DNA from: JAMIFV01 sp035906055
Lineage (GTDB): Bacteria > Pseudomonadota > Alphaproteobacteria > Rickettsiales > JABCZZ01
NCBI GenBank assembly: GCA_035906055.1
Contig: JAMIFV010000052.1
Span: 1 to 39,064, forward strand
DNA: 39,064 nt
Direction: 5' to 3'
Positions 25,369-34,876 of the stretch are shown here, one piece after another. Made by a program: the position numbers and the translations under genes. A model generated the notes under the pieces. That model did not search any database. It was not told where the DNA came from and saw nothing but the letters and a program-made list of their open reading frames with translations. How positions within the stretch are numbered: the first letter of the stretch is position 1; every line of letters begins with the position of its first letter.

Positions 25369-25384
25369 TGGCATGAGCTTTGCT
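25369..25384 (+). promoter_or_regulatory. Putative sigma-54 (RpoN) promoter
   Basis: TGGCATG-AGCT-TTGCT matches the -24/-12 consensus TGGCAC-N5-TTGC, with GG and GC separated by exactly ten bases. It lies 60 bases before the ATG of the second triple-PAS receptor. Sigma-54 often drives flagellar and chemotaxis genes in bacteria. The rpoN gene is not in the window. Confidence 0.6.
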
Positions 25385-25444
25385 CAACACTTACCATGTC
25401 TGTAAAATAGATATTCTCAATAATGCAAATAAACAGGAACAAAC

Positions 25445-27142
25445 ATGGTATTCTGGAACATAAAATCATCAGAAAAAGCTGAACTCGAAGCATTAAGCCG
25501 ATCACAGGCCATCATCCGTTTCACCCCCGAAGGCTTTATTATCGATGCCAACCAGAATTTCCTGAATGCCGTGGGGTATACACTTGATGAGATCAAAGGC
25601 CAGCACCATTGCCTGTTTGTAAATGCCGAGTACGCGCAGAGCCGCGAATATAAGCAATTCTGGCCAAGGCTTGCCAAGGGTGAATTTATCGCTGCGCAGT
25701 TCAAGCGCTTCGGCAAAGGCGGAAAAGAAATATGGATAGAAGCATCTTATAACCCAATATTGGATGCCAGCAAGGCGGTTATCAGCGTCGTAAAATATGC
25801 AACCGAAATCACAAAGCAGAAACTGCAGAACGCTGATTATGAAGGCCAGATCGGCGCGATGAGCAAATCGCAGGCCGTTATCCACTTCAACCTGGATGGC
25901 ACAATCATCACCGCCAATGAGAATTTCCTGCAGGCCATGGGCTACACGCTTGATGAAATCGCAGGCAAACACCACAGCATGTTTGCCGATTTCAACTATG
26001 CACAGAGCGCGGCATACAGAGCCTTCTGGGATAAACTGAACCAGGGCGAATATGCGTCCGGTGATTTCCAACGCTTCGGCAAAGGCGGCAAAGAGATCTG
26101 GATACATGCTTCGTATAACCCGATCTTCGATATGAACGGCAAGCCGTTCAAAGTGGTAAAGTTCGCTTCCGACATCACCCGGCAGAAACTCGCCGCAGCC
26201 GATGTGAAAGGGCAGACCGAAGCCATCAGTAAATCGCAGGCCGTGATCGAATTCCATATTGACGGCACCATTATTACCGCCAATGAAAACTTCCTGAGCG
26301 CCGTAGGGTATACACTGGCTGAAATCCAGGGCAGGCATCACCGCATGTTCGTGGACCCGGCCACTGCAAGTTCCGCAGAATATGAAAATTTCTGGAAAAA
26401 GCTGGGGCGCGGGGAGTTCGATGCGCGCGTTTACAGACGTATCGGCAAGGGGGGCAAGGAAATCTGGATACAGGCTTCGTACAACCCGATCTTCGACATG
26501 AACGGCAGGCCGTATAAAGTGATTAAATACGCTACCGACGTAACCAAGATCATCCAGACAGGCTCCATTGCCGACCAGACCGTGGCAAACGTGCAGAGCG
26601 TGGCTGCCGCTGTTGAGGAAATGACCGCTTCCATTGGCGAGATCAGCAAGAATATGGATCTCTCCAAACAGGCCGCTTCCGGCATCCTCAACGATTCCAA
26701 CCAGTCCAGCGCCGCAGCAGACCAGCTTACCAGCAGCATGAAAGCCATGGAAAGCGTGGTTGAGCTTATCAACAACATTGCCGGACAGGTGAACCTTCTG
26801 GCGCTTAACGCCACCATTGAGGCCGCGCGTGCGGGCGATGCGGGCAAAGGCTTTGCCGTGGTTGCGGCGGAGGTGAAAAACCTCGCCACTCAGACCTCCA
26901 AGGCTACAGAGGAGATTGCCCAGCAGATACAGGGAGTACAGAACGTGGCAGCTTCGGTGGCGTACAGCGTCAAGAGCATCTCACAGTCCGCTGGCCAGGT
27001 GCATCAGTATGTGACCGGGGTGGCAAGCGCCATTGAGGAACAGAGTGCCGTGACCAGGGAAATCTCCAACAATACACAGAAGATGGCGAACTCCGTGGAA
27101 GATATCTCCCAGCGCATCAAATCGCTTTCAACGACAGGGTAA
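25445..27142 (+). CDS. Soluble methyl-accepting chemotaxis protein with three PAS domains (BdlA-like)
   Basis: 565 residues, paralogue of the receptor at 297-1997 with the same order: three PAS domains (about 12-125, 133-247, 255-370) and a signalling coiled coil with the tip GQVNLLALNATIEAARAG near 450. It has no membrane helix and no HAMP. PAS motifs KGGKEIWI(E/H/Q)ASYNPI occur three times. The PAS units are joined by near-identical linkers (ADYEGQIGAMSKSQAVIHF, ADVKGQTEAISKSQAVIEF). AGGAAC lies about six bases before the ATG, and a sigma-54-like promoter lies upstream. The paralogue has no such promoter match, so the two may be expressed under different conditions. Signal and ligand are unknown. 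Confidence 0.92.
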   Translation: MVFWNIKSSEKAELEALSRSQAIIRFTPEGFIIDANQNFLNAVGYTLDEIKGQHHCLFVNAEYAQSREYKQFWPRLAKGEFIAAQFKRFGKGGKEIWIEASYNPILDASKAVISVVKYATEITKQKLQNADYEGQIGAMSKSQAVIHFNLDGTIITANENFLQAMGYTLDEIAGKHHSMFADFNYAQSAAYRAFWDKLNQGEYASGDFQRFGKGGKEIWIHASYNPIFDMNGKPFKVVKFASDITRQKLAAADVKGQTEAISKSQAVIEFHIDGTIITANENFLSAVGYTLAEIQGRHHRMFVDPATASSAEYENFWKKLGRGEFDARVYRRIGKGGKEIWIQASYNPIFDMNGRPYKVIKYATDVTKIIQTGSIADQTVANVQSVAAAVEEMTASIGEISKNMDLSKQAASGILNDSNQSSAAADQLTSSMKAMESVVELINNIAGQVNLLALNATIEAARAGDAGKGFAVVAAEVKNLATQTSKATEEIAQQIQGVQNVAASVAYSVKSISQSAGQVHQYVTGVASAIEEQSAVTREISNNTQKMANSVEDISQRIKSLSTTG

Positions 27143-27273
27143 GGCTTAGATTCAGAACCCATTAAGAGAGCGCTGTGATGCGCCAGGCCCTAGCATGAAG
27201 ACGTCAAGGCTGGGGATGTGAAAATGCCCCCACCCAGCTACGGCTAAGGCACCTATAATGCCCAAGCCTGCGC

Positions 27274-27296
27274 CTCCCGCCCCACCCTTGCGGGAG
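27274..27296. terminator. GC-rich hairpin between convergent receptor genes
   Basis: CTCCCGC (27274-27280) faces GCGGGAG (27290-27296) with a nine-base loop, in the 178-base gap between two convergent receptor genes. It can end transcription from either side, though no long T-run follows; it may also be a dispersed palindrome. Confidence 0.4.
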
Positions 27297-27320
27297 AAGA
27301 GTATACGAATAGTCCTGAAC

Positions 27321-29465
27321 CTAAGCCGCGCGGATCTTGCGCAGGAAGTCATCCACCTGCGTGTTGAGCATCTCGGCCTGCTGCGAGAGTTCCTTGGAAG
27401 CCTGCAGCATCTGTTCGGACGCGGTGCCGGCCTGCATGGAAGAAGAACTCACATTCTGCAGGTTATTGGAGATGGTCTGCGTGCCTGCGGCCGCCGTCTG
27501 CATGCTGCGCGCGATCTCGTTGGTGGTGGCGGACTGCTCTTCCACCGCAGAAGCCACGCTGGAAGCCGCTTCCGAAATCGAGCCTACCGAGCCCTTGATC
27601 TCGTTGAGCGCCTTGATGATGGCTTGCGACGCATTTTTCATCTCTTCGATCACGCCGTGAATCTCAACCACTGTCTTATCGGTCTGGCTGGCAAGGTTCT
27701 TCACTTCGCTCGCTACTACCGCAAAGCCTTTGCCTGCTTCACCGGCACGGGCAGACTCGATAGTGGCATTGAGCGCCAGCAGGTTGATCTGGCCGGAGAT
27801 ATTGGCGATCATTTCCATGGCGCTGGATACCTTGTCTGACGCAGCGGTGAGCGCGTTGGCAAGGTTATCGGCGTTCTGCGCCTTCTCGCTGGACTGATTG
27901 ACGAGCGAGGTGGTTTTCTGCAACTGGCCGGAAATCTCGCGTACGGATGCGGAAAGTTCTTCGGCAGCGGAAGCGACAGTCTGTACATTGGCAGAAGTGC
28001 TGCTGGCGGCGTTGGTGGCTTCGCTAGCTTTGGTGGCACCGTCCTTAATGGTAGAGACCATGCTCTGCGCGGTCTGCGAAAGTTCGGTTGCCGCAGCGGC
28101 CACGAGATTCACGATGCTCTTGACGCTCTGTTCGAAATCGTTAGCCAGCTTTTCCTGCATGGCGCGCTTTTCGCGTTCGGCGTCCGCCTTACGCTGCGCT
28201 TCCTGCTCCTGCATCTGCTTGACCATCTGGGCGTTTTCCTTGAACACCTGCAATGCAGCAGCCATTTCGCCCACTTCGTCCTTCTGGCCGAGCAAAGGCA
28301 CTTCCGTGGTCAGATCGCCATCGGCCACTTTACGCATGGCACTGGTGATCTTAGAGATTGCATTGGTAATGGTCCTGGCAAAAATAGTCCCCGCAAGCAC
28401 CATGACGCCCACCACGCTAAGAATAGTGATTATAAGCTGTTTGCTCATATCCGATATGGGCCCGTTGACCTCGGCCATGCTGATATCGGCGATCGCCGCC
28501 CAGCGCGTGCCAAGAAAATCTACCGGCGTATATGCATAATAGGTCGGAACGTTGTCCGCATCATTGCCTTCCATAAAACCTGTTTTTCCCGCCATTGCTT
28601 CTTTTACTGCTTGGCTGTCGATGCGGGTTTTGAGAATGCTGCTCTCGCCTTTGGCAACAAAACGCGAATCGTTACGCATCAGGTGATCGCCGCCGACAAT
28701 GTAAGTTTCGCCGGTCTGCCCGAGGCCGGTATTATTGGCCATGATCGCATTGATACGGCTAATGGGCATCTGGAATACCAGTACGCCTTGCGTTTCACCG
28801 TTATTGTCCACGATCGGCGTGCTGATGAAGCTGGCGGGCGCGTCATGGCTTGGCGCATAGGGTCTGAAATCCAAGAAATATGCCTGACCGGCTTTCCCGC
28901 CAACGGCGGTGCGGAATGCATTGCCGAGGTCAGAATCTTTCCACTGGCCTTTTATTAAGTTGGTGGCGAAATCCAGCTCCTTGAACACGGAGTAAACGAT
29001 GTCGCCATTCTTGTTAATGAGGAACACATCGTAAAATTCTTTCTGGATCAGGAATTTATTAAACCACGGGTGGAATCTTTTATGCGCCGCGCTATAAGCG
29101 GAACCGTCCGTCGCGTATTCCAGCGCGTTCTTCTGGCCGGTGGGATTGGGGTTCTCACTGATATAGTATTTCTGCAGGTACTTGGTGTGATCGCCGTCCA
29201 GCGAGCCCCATGCTGCATTATATTCATCGAGTGCTGTAAGTATCTGATCGCTGCTGGCCAGCGTAATCACATCTTCCTCGATGGAACGCAGATATCCGGT
29301 CAGCGCGTTCTTGCGCGCATCCACCAGCGCTCCATATGCACTCACCTCCATATCATGCAGGGCGGTCGATATCGTACCAATGGAGAAATAGGCCGCCAGA
29401 CCGCCCGTAATGATGGAAGCCATGGCAATGGCGATGGGGATTTTCTTGGATATGCGGATAGTCAT
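27321..29465 (-). CDS. Transmembrane methyl-accepting chemotaxis protein with Cache sensor and HAMP
   Basis: 714 residues. The first membrane helix (about 9-31, IPIAIAMASIITGGLAAYFSI) is followed by a large periplasmic domain (about 35-335). It shows Cache-type features such as FYDVFLINKNGDIVYSVFKE and ISTPIVDNNGETQGVLVFQ, and a second module with GQTGETYIVGGDHLMRNDSRF, pointing to a double Cache fold. The second helix lies near 344-364, then HAMP (ISKITSAMRKVADGDLTTEVP), and a signalling domain with QINLLALNATIESARAG. The ligand cannot be told; Cache domains bind amino acids, organic acids or similar. TAGGTG lies about six bases before the ATG. It converges with the second triple-PAS receptor. 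Confidence 0.93.
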   Translation of the reverse strand: MTIRISKKIPIAIAMASIITGGLAAYFSIGTISTALHDMEVSAYGALVDARKNALTGYLRSIEEDVITLASSDQILTALDEYNAAWGSLDGDHTKYLQKYYISENPNPTGQKNALEYATDGSAYSAAHKRFHPWFNKFLIQKEFYDVFLINKNGDIVYSVFKELDFATNLIKGQWKDSDLGNAFRTAVGGKAGQAYFLDFRPYAPSHDAPASFISTPIVDNNGETQGVLVFQMPISRINAIMANNTGLGQTGETYIVGGDHLMRNDSRFVAKGESSILKTRIDSQAVKEAMAGKTGFMEGNDADNVPTYYAYTPVDFLGTRWAAIADISMAEVNGPISDMSKQLIITILSVVGVMVLAGTIFARTITNAISKITSAMRKVADGDLTTEVPLLGQKDEVGEMAAALQVFKENAQMVKQMQEQEAQRKADAEREKRAMQEKLANDFEQSVKSIVNLVAAAATELSQTAQSMVSTIKDGATKASEATNAASSTSANVQTVASAAEELSASVREISGQLQKTTSLVNQSSEKAQNADNLANALTAASDKVSSAMEMIANISGQINLLALNATIESARAGEAGKGFAVVASEVKNLASQTDKTVVEIHGVIEEMKNASQAIIKALNEIKGSVGSISEAASSVASAVEEQSATTNEIARSMQTAAAGTQTISNNLQNVSSSSMQAGTASEQMLQASKELSQQAEMLNTQVDDFLRKIRAA

Positions 29466-29585
29466 ATGTGCACCTACATGGTTGAATGGGTAATCAAAAT
29501 CACCCTGCTGACGGAATATTCCTAGTACGGAGCAATAGCACCGATATCTTAACAGTGCGTTAAAACAAAACTTTTCTTCTGCGGA

Positions 29586-31637
29586 TCAGGAAATGATCGC
29601 GAGCCACTCGTCTTCGCTGAGCACCTTCACACCAAGTTCGGTGGCTTTCCTGAGCTTGCTGCCTGCTTCTTCGCCCGCGATCACATAGTCGGTTTTGGCA
29701 GAGACACTGCCTGCCACTTTTGCGCCAAGCGATTCGGCGCGCGCCTTGGCTTCGTTACGCGTCATCTTCACCAGCGTGCCGGTAAACACCACGGTCTTGC
29801 CGGAAACGGGCGAGTCTTTTGCCACCGCTTCCGCGTCCCGCACATCCAGCACAGCCGCCAGCGCCTGCACCAACTCAGCGTTATGCGGCACCCTGAAAAA
29901 CTCGTGAATGGCTTCGAGCGCCACCTCTCCCATACCGTCGAGCGAGAGCAGGTCGCCCCAGGCTTCGCTGCCGGGGGAGAGATCGCCCATTGCGCTGACG
30001 AACTTTGAGAAACTTCCATAATGCCGCGCCAGCATCCTGGCGGTGATATCGCCCACATGACGGATGCCGAGCGCGATAATGAAACGGTGCAGTTGCACGT
30101 GGCGCGCCTTTTCCACAGCCGCCTTCAGGTTGGTGACGGACTTCTCCCCCCACCCTTCACGCTTGCCGATACGCTCATAATCCAATGCAAAAATATCGGC
30201 GGGGGTTTTGATAATCCCCGCGTCCCAGAAGGCCTGAATCTGTTTTTCTCCGAGGCCTTCAATGTCGAACGCGCCACGCGAGACGAAATGCCTGAGCCGT
30301 TCCACCGCCTGCGCCTTGCAGATGAGCCCGCCCGTGCAGCGGCGCGCAACTTCGCCCTCCTCGCGCACGGCATGCGAATCGCAAATGGGGCAAGTGTTGG
30401 GAAACTCGAAAGGTTTCGAATCCTGTTGATGCGCTTTGACTTCCACCACCTGCGGGATCACATCGCCTGCGCGCTGCACCACTACCGTATCGCCCACGCG
30501 GATATCCTTACGAGCAATTTCGTCTTCATTATGCAACGTGGCGCGTGACACCATTACCCCGCCTACATTGACAGGTGTTAAATGCGCTACCGGCGTGAGT
30601 GTGCCGGTACGCCCCACCTGAATTTCAATATTTTCCAATGTCGTCACCGCCTGCTCCGCAGGGAATTTATGCGCGATCGCCCAGCGCGGCGCACGGCCTA
30701 CGAAGCCGAGGCGTTGTTGCCAGTCAAGGCGGTTTACTTTGTAAACGAGGCCGTCAATGTCGAAACCCAGCAAGGGACGAAGACCGGCCATGTCATTGTA
30801 GAACGCCATAATGAGATCGATAGAACTTAAAGTGTTGGTTCCCTTATGAAAATTACCAAAAGATCCGGCAATAGTGTTCAGGCCAAATTCCTTTGCCATA
30901 AGCTGCATGCAGGCGCTTTGCGATTCCCCAAGGGTCTCACTCACTTCGCCCCAACCATAGACAAAATAGTTCAGTTTGCGCGACCGTGTAATCTCCGCAT
31001 CCAACTGGCGCAGACTGCCTGCCGCCGCATTGCGCGGATTGGCGAACAGCGGTTCTTCATTTTTTTCGCGCTGCGCATTGAGCGCCCTGAAATCCGCATG
31101 CGTCATGTAGACCTCGCCACGCACCTCCAGCACTTGCGGCGGATTTCCTTTGAGCTGCAAAGGCAGCAGAGTGGCAAGGTTTGCGGTTATGTTCTCACCT
31201 GTTTCACCGTCGCCGCGCGTAACTCCCTGCACAAATTTTCCGTTCTCATAACGTGCCGAAAAAGACAGGCCATCAATTTTGAGTTCAGTGACGAACTCGA
31301 CCTTTTCATTTTCCGCCAGCCCCAGAAAGCGGCGGATACGCTCGACAAAATCGGTCACGTCCTCTTCAGTGAACGCATTGCCCAGTGACAGCATGGACAC
31401 GGCATGCTTCACCTTGGCGAAGGTTTCAAGCGCCGGCGCGCCCACGGTTCTGGTGGGGCTGTCTGCCTTGGCAAGTTGCGGAAACTGTTCTTCCAACTGT
31501 TGCAGGCGGCGGAACATCACATCATATTCCGCGTCAGAAATTTCAGGGTTGTCCTGCTGGTAATAGAGCGCGTTATGGCGGCGCAATTCCGCCATTAAAT
31601 GCTTTATCTCTTCCCGCGCTTTTTGAGTATCAGGCAT
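29586..31637 (-). CDS. ligA: NAD-dependent DNA ligase
   Basis: 683 residues, standard length. The enzyme seals nicks in replication and repair using NAD. The N-terminal Ia domain (HNALYYQQDNPEISDAEYD) is followed by the adenylation domain with catalytic Lys120 in ELKIDG, then the OB fold, a Cys4 zinc finger (CPICDSHAV ... RRCTGGLIC), helix-hairpin-helix repeats and a C-terminal BRCT domain (SGKTVVFTGTLVKMTRNEA ... KTDYVIAGEEAGSK). GGGAATA precedes the ATG. recN lies upstream on the same strand, separated by 230 bases filled with palindromes. Confidence 0.97.
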   Translation of the reverse strand: MPDTQKAREEIKHLMAELRRHNALYYQQDNPEISDAEYDVMFRRLQQLEEQFPQLAKADSPTRTVGAPALETFAKVKHAVSMLSLGNAFTEEDVTDFVERIRRFLGLAENEKVEFVTELKIDGLSFSARYENGKFVQGVTRGDGETGENITANLATLLPLQLKGNPPQVLEVRGEVYMTHADFRALNAQREKNEEPLFANPRNAAAGSLRQLDAEITRSRKLNYFVYGWGEVSETLGESQSACMQLMAKEFGLNTIAGSFGNFHKGTNTLSSIDLIMAFYNDMAGLRPLLGFDIDGLVYKVNRLDWQQRLGFVGRAPRWAIAHKFPAEQAVTTLENIEIQVGRTGTLTPVAHLTPVNVGGVMVSRATLHNEDEIARKDIRVGDTVVVQRAGDVIPQVVEVKAHQQDSKPFEFPNTCPICDSHAVREEGEVARRCTGGLICKAQAVERLRHFVSRGAFDIEGLGEKQIQAFWDAGIIKTPADIFALDYERIGKREGWGEKSVTNLKAAVEKARHVQLHRFIIALGIRHVGDITARMLARHYGSFSKFVSAMGDLSPGSEAWGDLLSLDGMGEVALEAIHEFFRVPHNAELVQALAAVLDVRDAEAVAKDSPVSGKTVVFTGTLVKMTRNEAKARAESLGAKVAGSVSAKTDYVIAGEEAGSKLRKATELGVKVLSEDEWLAIIS

Positions 31638-31648
31638 ACATTATTCCC

Positions 31649-31851
31649 TGTCATTCCGTACAAGCGGCCAGTAGGCCGCACGATACGGAATCCATGTAGC
31701 ACATGCAGGATAATTTTGTAACGCGTCAGCAGGCGCGTTGTGCGCGAGAATTATCACACGGCAGGCCTGCTGGCCTGCCACGCAAACAATCGTACCTGTG
31801 ATAGATGGATTCCAGATAAGTTCGCCTGCTGGCTCACTTTCTGGAATGACA
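31649..31851. repeat. Palindrome cluster between recN and ligA
   Basis: TGTCATTCCGTA (31649-31660) faces TACGGAATCCA (31684-31694), with an inner GCGGCC/GGCCGC stem (31664-31669, 31674-31679). Then comes GGCAGGCC-TGCT-GGCCTGCC (31760-31779). Last, TGGATTCCAGA (31806-31816) faces TCTGGAATGACA (31840-31851). The outer boxes TGTCATTCC and GGAATGACA are also complementary to each other, so the two outer hairpins look like one element in inverted copies. Such 'GTCATTCC ... GGAATCCA' palindromes are common dispersed repeats in alphaproteobacteria. No gene is supported here. Confidence 0.65.
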
Positions 31852-31867
31852 AGAGAAGAAGGCACAA

Positions 31868-33535
31868 TCATCCCGCCACCTTCAGCAGCTTTTCGGCGGC
31901 TTTTCGCGCTTCGGCGGTCACTTCGGCACCGGCCAGCATGCGCGCCAGTTCTTCCCTGCGGGCTTGGGTGTCCAGTACTTCCACCTGAGTAAAAGTAGCA
32001 TTCTTTTTTTCGGTTTTGGATACGCGCAGATGATGCGCGCCGCACGCCGCCACCTGCGGCAGGTGCGTCACCACCAGCACCTGATGCGTGCCGCCAAGCC
32101 TGGCAAGGCGCTGGCCAATGGCGTCCGCCACCGCGCCGCCCGTACCGGTATCTATCTCGTCAAATATCAGCGTGGAAGTCGATTTCACTTTAGCGAGCGC
32201 CACTTTCATGGCCAGCATGAAACGCGAGAGTTCACCGCCCGATGCGATTTTATGCAACGGCGCGGGAGCCGCCCCTTTATTGGTGGAAGCGACGAAATAG
32301 ACGTGATCCATGCCCGCTGCGTTCCAGCGTTCTTCCGGTAATGCGTCCATCATGATGGCAAAGGTGGTCGAACCCATTTTCAGGCCTTCCAGTTCACCCG
32401 CCACGGCTTTTTCCAACTTCTTCACCGCTTTGGCGCGTGCGGCGCGCAAGGTTTCTGCCTTTGCCACAAACTCCGCACGCGAGATTTCCACTTTCTTCTG
32501 CAATTCACCCAGCGTGTGCTGCTGTTCACGCAGACCCGAAAGCTTGCCGTCCACGTCCGATTTCAACTGCGCGAGGCCGTCTGCCGTAGTGTTATATTTA
32601 CGCGCGGCGGCACGCAGCGCGAAGAGGCGCTCTTCGATACGCTCCAGTTCCGCAGGATTATATTGCGATGCAGCAATCAACGCCTCGATGGATTCTTCCG
32701 CCTCGCCCAGTGAAGTGCAGGCGCGTTCCAGCGCATCCACCGCCGCCGAGAATTTACCGTCCGCACCGAGCGACGAACGCGCAAGCGTGCGCTGCGCCGT
32801 GCTCATCATGCCCATGGCGCCTTTGCCGTTGGTGAGTTCTTTCTGCACATCGCTGAGCGTATCGGCCAGCTTCTCGCCCTGCATCATCGTGGTGCGCTTG
32901 TCGGCGAGGATTTCTTCCTCGCCCTGTTCCGGCGAGAGCTGCCCCAGCTCTTTCTGCATATGTTCGAGATATTCTTTTTCACGCGCAGCCTGTTCCAGCG
33001 CTGCTTCTGCGGCCAGCAATGCGTTCTTGTGCGACTGCCAGAGCCCATGCGCCGTGCCGACGCCCGCCACCTGCTTTTCCAGCTCGCCGTAGGCATCGAG
33101 CATCGGGCGGTGGGTGGTGGAATCCAGAAGCCCGTGGCCGTCATGCTGGCCATGCACTTCCACTAATGTTTCCCCCAGCGCCTTAAGCCCGGCAACGCTG
33201 ACCGGCACATCATTTACAAAGCATTTGGTCTTGCCGTCGGGTGAGATACTGCGGCGGATGATGACCTCATCCTCCGCTTCCAGCCCTAATTCCGTAAGCG
33301 CAAGCTTCGCGGCGCTGTTGGCGGAAATATCGAATGACGCGGTTACGCCTGCCTGCGTGGCGCCGTTCCTCACCAGCCTTGCTTCCGCACGCATGCCCAG
33401 CACCAGCCCAAGGGAATCGAGCAGGATGGACTTACCCGCGCCCGTTTCGCCGGTAAGCACGCATAACCCGCCTGCGAAGGCGAGGTCGCATTGCTCGATA
33501 AGCACGATATTGCGGATGGAAAGAGATTGTAACAT
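31868..33535 (-). CDS. recN: DNA repair protein RecN
   Basis: 555 residues from the ATG at 33535 (MLQSLSIRNIVLIEQ), the family start. RecN is an SMC-like ATPase that acts in double-strand break repair. Walker A GETGAGKS lies at 29-36, the ABC signature is ASGGELSRFMLAMK, and Walker B is STLIFDEIDTGTGG; between them lie two coiled-coil arms broken by a short hinge. The C-terminus has QVLVVTHLPQVAACGAHHLRV. An upstream in-frame start at 33571 would add 12 residues without family support. The usg gene ends 26-60 bases further along, in the same direction upstream. Confidence 0.96.
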   Translation of the reverse strand: MLQSLSIRNIVLIEQCDLAFAGGLCVLTGETGAGKSILLDSLGLVLGMRAEARLVRNGATQAGVTASFDISANSAAKLALTELGLEAEDEVIIRRSISPDGKTKCFVNDVPVSVAGLKALGETLVEVHGQHDGHGLLDSTTHRPMLDAYGELEKQVAGVGTAHGLWQSHKNALLAAEAALEQAAREKEYLEHMQKELGQLSPEQGEEEILADKRTTMMQGEKLADTLSDVQKELTNGKGAMGMMSTAQRTLARSSLGADGKFSAAVDALERACTSLGEAEESIEALIAASQYNPAELERIEERLFALRAAARKYNTTADGLAQLKSDVDGKLSGLREQQHTLGELQKKVEISRAEFVAKAETLRAARAKAVKKLEKAVAGELEGLKMGSTTFAIMMDALPEERWNAAGMDHVYFVASTNKGAAPAPLHKIASGGELSRFMLAMKVALAKVKSTSTLIFDEIDTGTGGAVADAIGQRLARLGGTHQVLVVTHLPQVAACGAHHLRVSKTEKKNATFTQVEVLDTQARREELARMLAGAEVTAEARKAAEKLLKVAG

Positions 33536-33596
33536 GGAAGCAGAGTATAAAATCCGCATTTGCAGACGCAATCATTAACTCTTTAGGCGTACAGAA

Positions 33597-33863
33597 TTAA
33601 TGCACGCGAAACTCGCTGCTGTTCGCGCGGAACTCTGCGGGTGAGATGATGCCCGCATGCGCCACTTTCACCGAATGCAGTTTTCCTTCGATCTTCTGTT
33701 CCCAGAAGTTCAGGAATTTATGCAGCACGGGAAATTGGGGGGCGATGTCCAATTCCTGCCAGATGTAGCTTTGCAGGATACGCGGATGATCGGGCAAGTG
33801 ATAGAGTATTTCCGCCGTAGTGAGGCGGTAATCATTGAGCATCTTTTCAAGGTCACGCGCCAT
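33597..33863 (-). CDS. usg: Usg family protein
   Basis: 88 residues, the size of this small alphaproteobacterial family. The sequence carries its known pattern: YRLTTAEILYHLPDHPRILQSYIWQ, then APQFPVLHKFLNFWE and the end GKLHSVKVAHAGIISPAEFR. The name comes from an ORF near trp genes; the function is not established. AGGAGAG lies just before the ATG. It sits between recN and the YihY-type gene on the same strand. Confidence 0.9.
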   Translation of the reverse strand: MARDLEKMLNDYRLTTAEILYHLPDHPRILQSYIWQELDIAPQFPVLHKFLNFWEQKIEGKLHSVKVAHAGIISPAEFRANSSEFRVH

Positions 33864-33937
33864 AGACTCTCCTATCCTACTGGATTTGATGAGATAACCT
33901 ACATGGTTTCCTAGAGTCCATTATGGCAGGGATAGGT

Positions 33938-34822
33938 TTAGGATTGGTTAACGTCTTCCGGTGTTTCTTCTTTCTGTTCAATACGTTCACCCAGCGCACG
34001 TTTGACGAGGTAGTTGAATTCCGCTCCGTAGATAAATATTATATTGCTGATATAGAAGAATAAAAGCACTGCTATGATACCGCCCAGCGATCCGTAGATC
34101 AGGTTTACCTGATTGAACTGCGCGAGGTAAAAGGTGAGCAGGCGTGCCGAACACATCCACAACAAGGTGACGAGCACCGCGCCCGGCACTACCGAATGCC
34201 AGCTCTGCCTGATGTTGGGCAGGATGTAATATGCCCCGCATACGATCACGAAGATGACCGCCAGCGAAATCAGCGTGATGCGGCTGGTGAAGATGAGCGC
34301 GATGTCGAACAGGTCATGCGCGGCAAGCAGCGACGCCAGATTGTTCCACAGGATCGGCAGGAATACGAGGATCACCATCGCCACCACCACGATAAAGGAC
34401 AGCACCAGCGTCTGCCCGATGGAAAGCATGCGGCGCAGCAGGTAGGAAGGCGGCGTGCCCACATGATAGGCGCGGTTGAGCACGGTGCGGTAGCCTTCCA
34501 CGGCGGAAGAGGCAGTCCATATGGCGCCCAGAATAGAAATCGTGAGCAGCCCCTGCGGAGGGCCTGAGACAATTTCCGTAATGCGCGGCATAAGCGCGGG
34601 CACGATGCCGGGCGGCAATTGCGCCACCAGTTCATGGATGAATTTGGCGCCCGCCTCCCCCTGACCGAGAAACCCCGCCAGCGCCACCACGAACACCATG
34701 AACGGGAACAGCGCAATAAGCCCAAGGAACGCGAGATAGCCCGCATGCTCAATGCCGTCATGATAAACGGTGTTGTAGCCCGCCTTGTAAAAAGAATGCA
34801 GTAAAGCGCGCAGTGAAAGCAT
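33938..34822 (-). CDS. YihY/BrkB family inner membrane protein
   Basis: 294 residues with about six membrane helices, the usual layout. Family motifs are HAGYLAFLGLIALFPFMVFVVAL near the N-terminus, ILGAIWTASSAVEGYRTVLNRAYHV in the middle and LLWMCSARLLTFYLAQFNQVNLIYGSLGGIIAVLLFFYISNIIFIYGAEFNY near the C-terminus (quoted in parts: GSLGGIIAVLLFFYISN is the most telling). The transport or envelope role is poorly defined, and the old name 'ribonuclease BN' is wrong for this family. The C-terminal tail is Glu-rich. It precedes usg on the same strand by 74 bases. Confidence 0.9.
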   Translation of the reverse strand: MLSLRALLHSFYKAGYNTVYHDGIEHAGYLAFLGLIALFPFMVFVVALAGFLGQGEAGAKFIHELVAQLPPGIVPALMPRITEIVSGPPQGLLTISILGAIWTASSAVEGYRTVLNRAYHVGTPPSYLLRRMLSIGQTLVLSFIVVVAMVILVFLPILWNNLASLLAAHDLFDIALIFTSRITLISLAVIFVIVCGAYYILPNIRQSWHSVVPGAVLVTLLWMCSARLLTFYLAQFNQVNLIYGSLGGIIAVLLFFYISNIIFIYGAEFNYLVKRALGERIEQKEETPEDVNQS

Positions 34823-34876
34823 GAGGTATATGTAGAGACATATATCAGCGTATTCAAGAAACTGTTGTTACGTAGC

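Noticed and set aside
30411..30425. GGTTTCGAATCC, like the T-arm of a tRNA
   Set aside because: It lies inside ligA, and no cloverleaf or acceptor stem can be formed around it.
31641..32045. 134-residue minus-strand frame between recN and ligA
   Set aside because: It is built from the palindromes and the end of recN, with no start signal.
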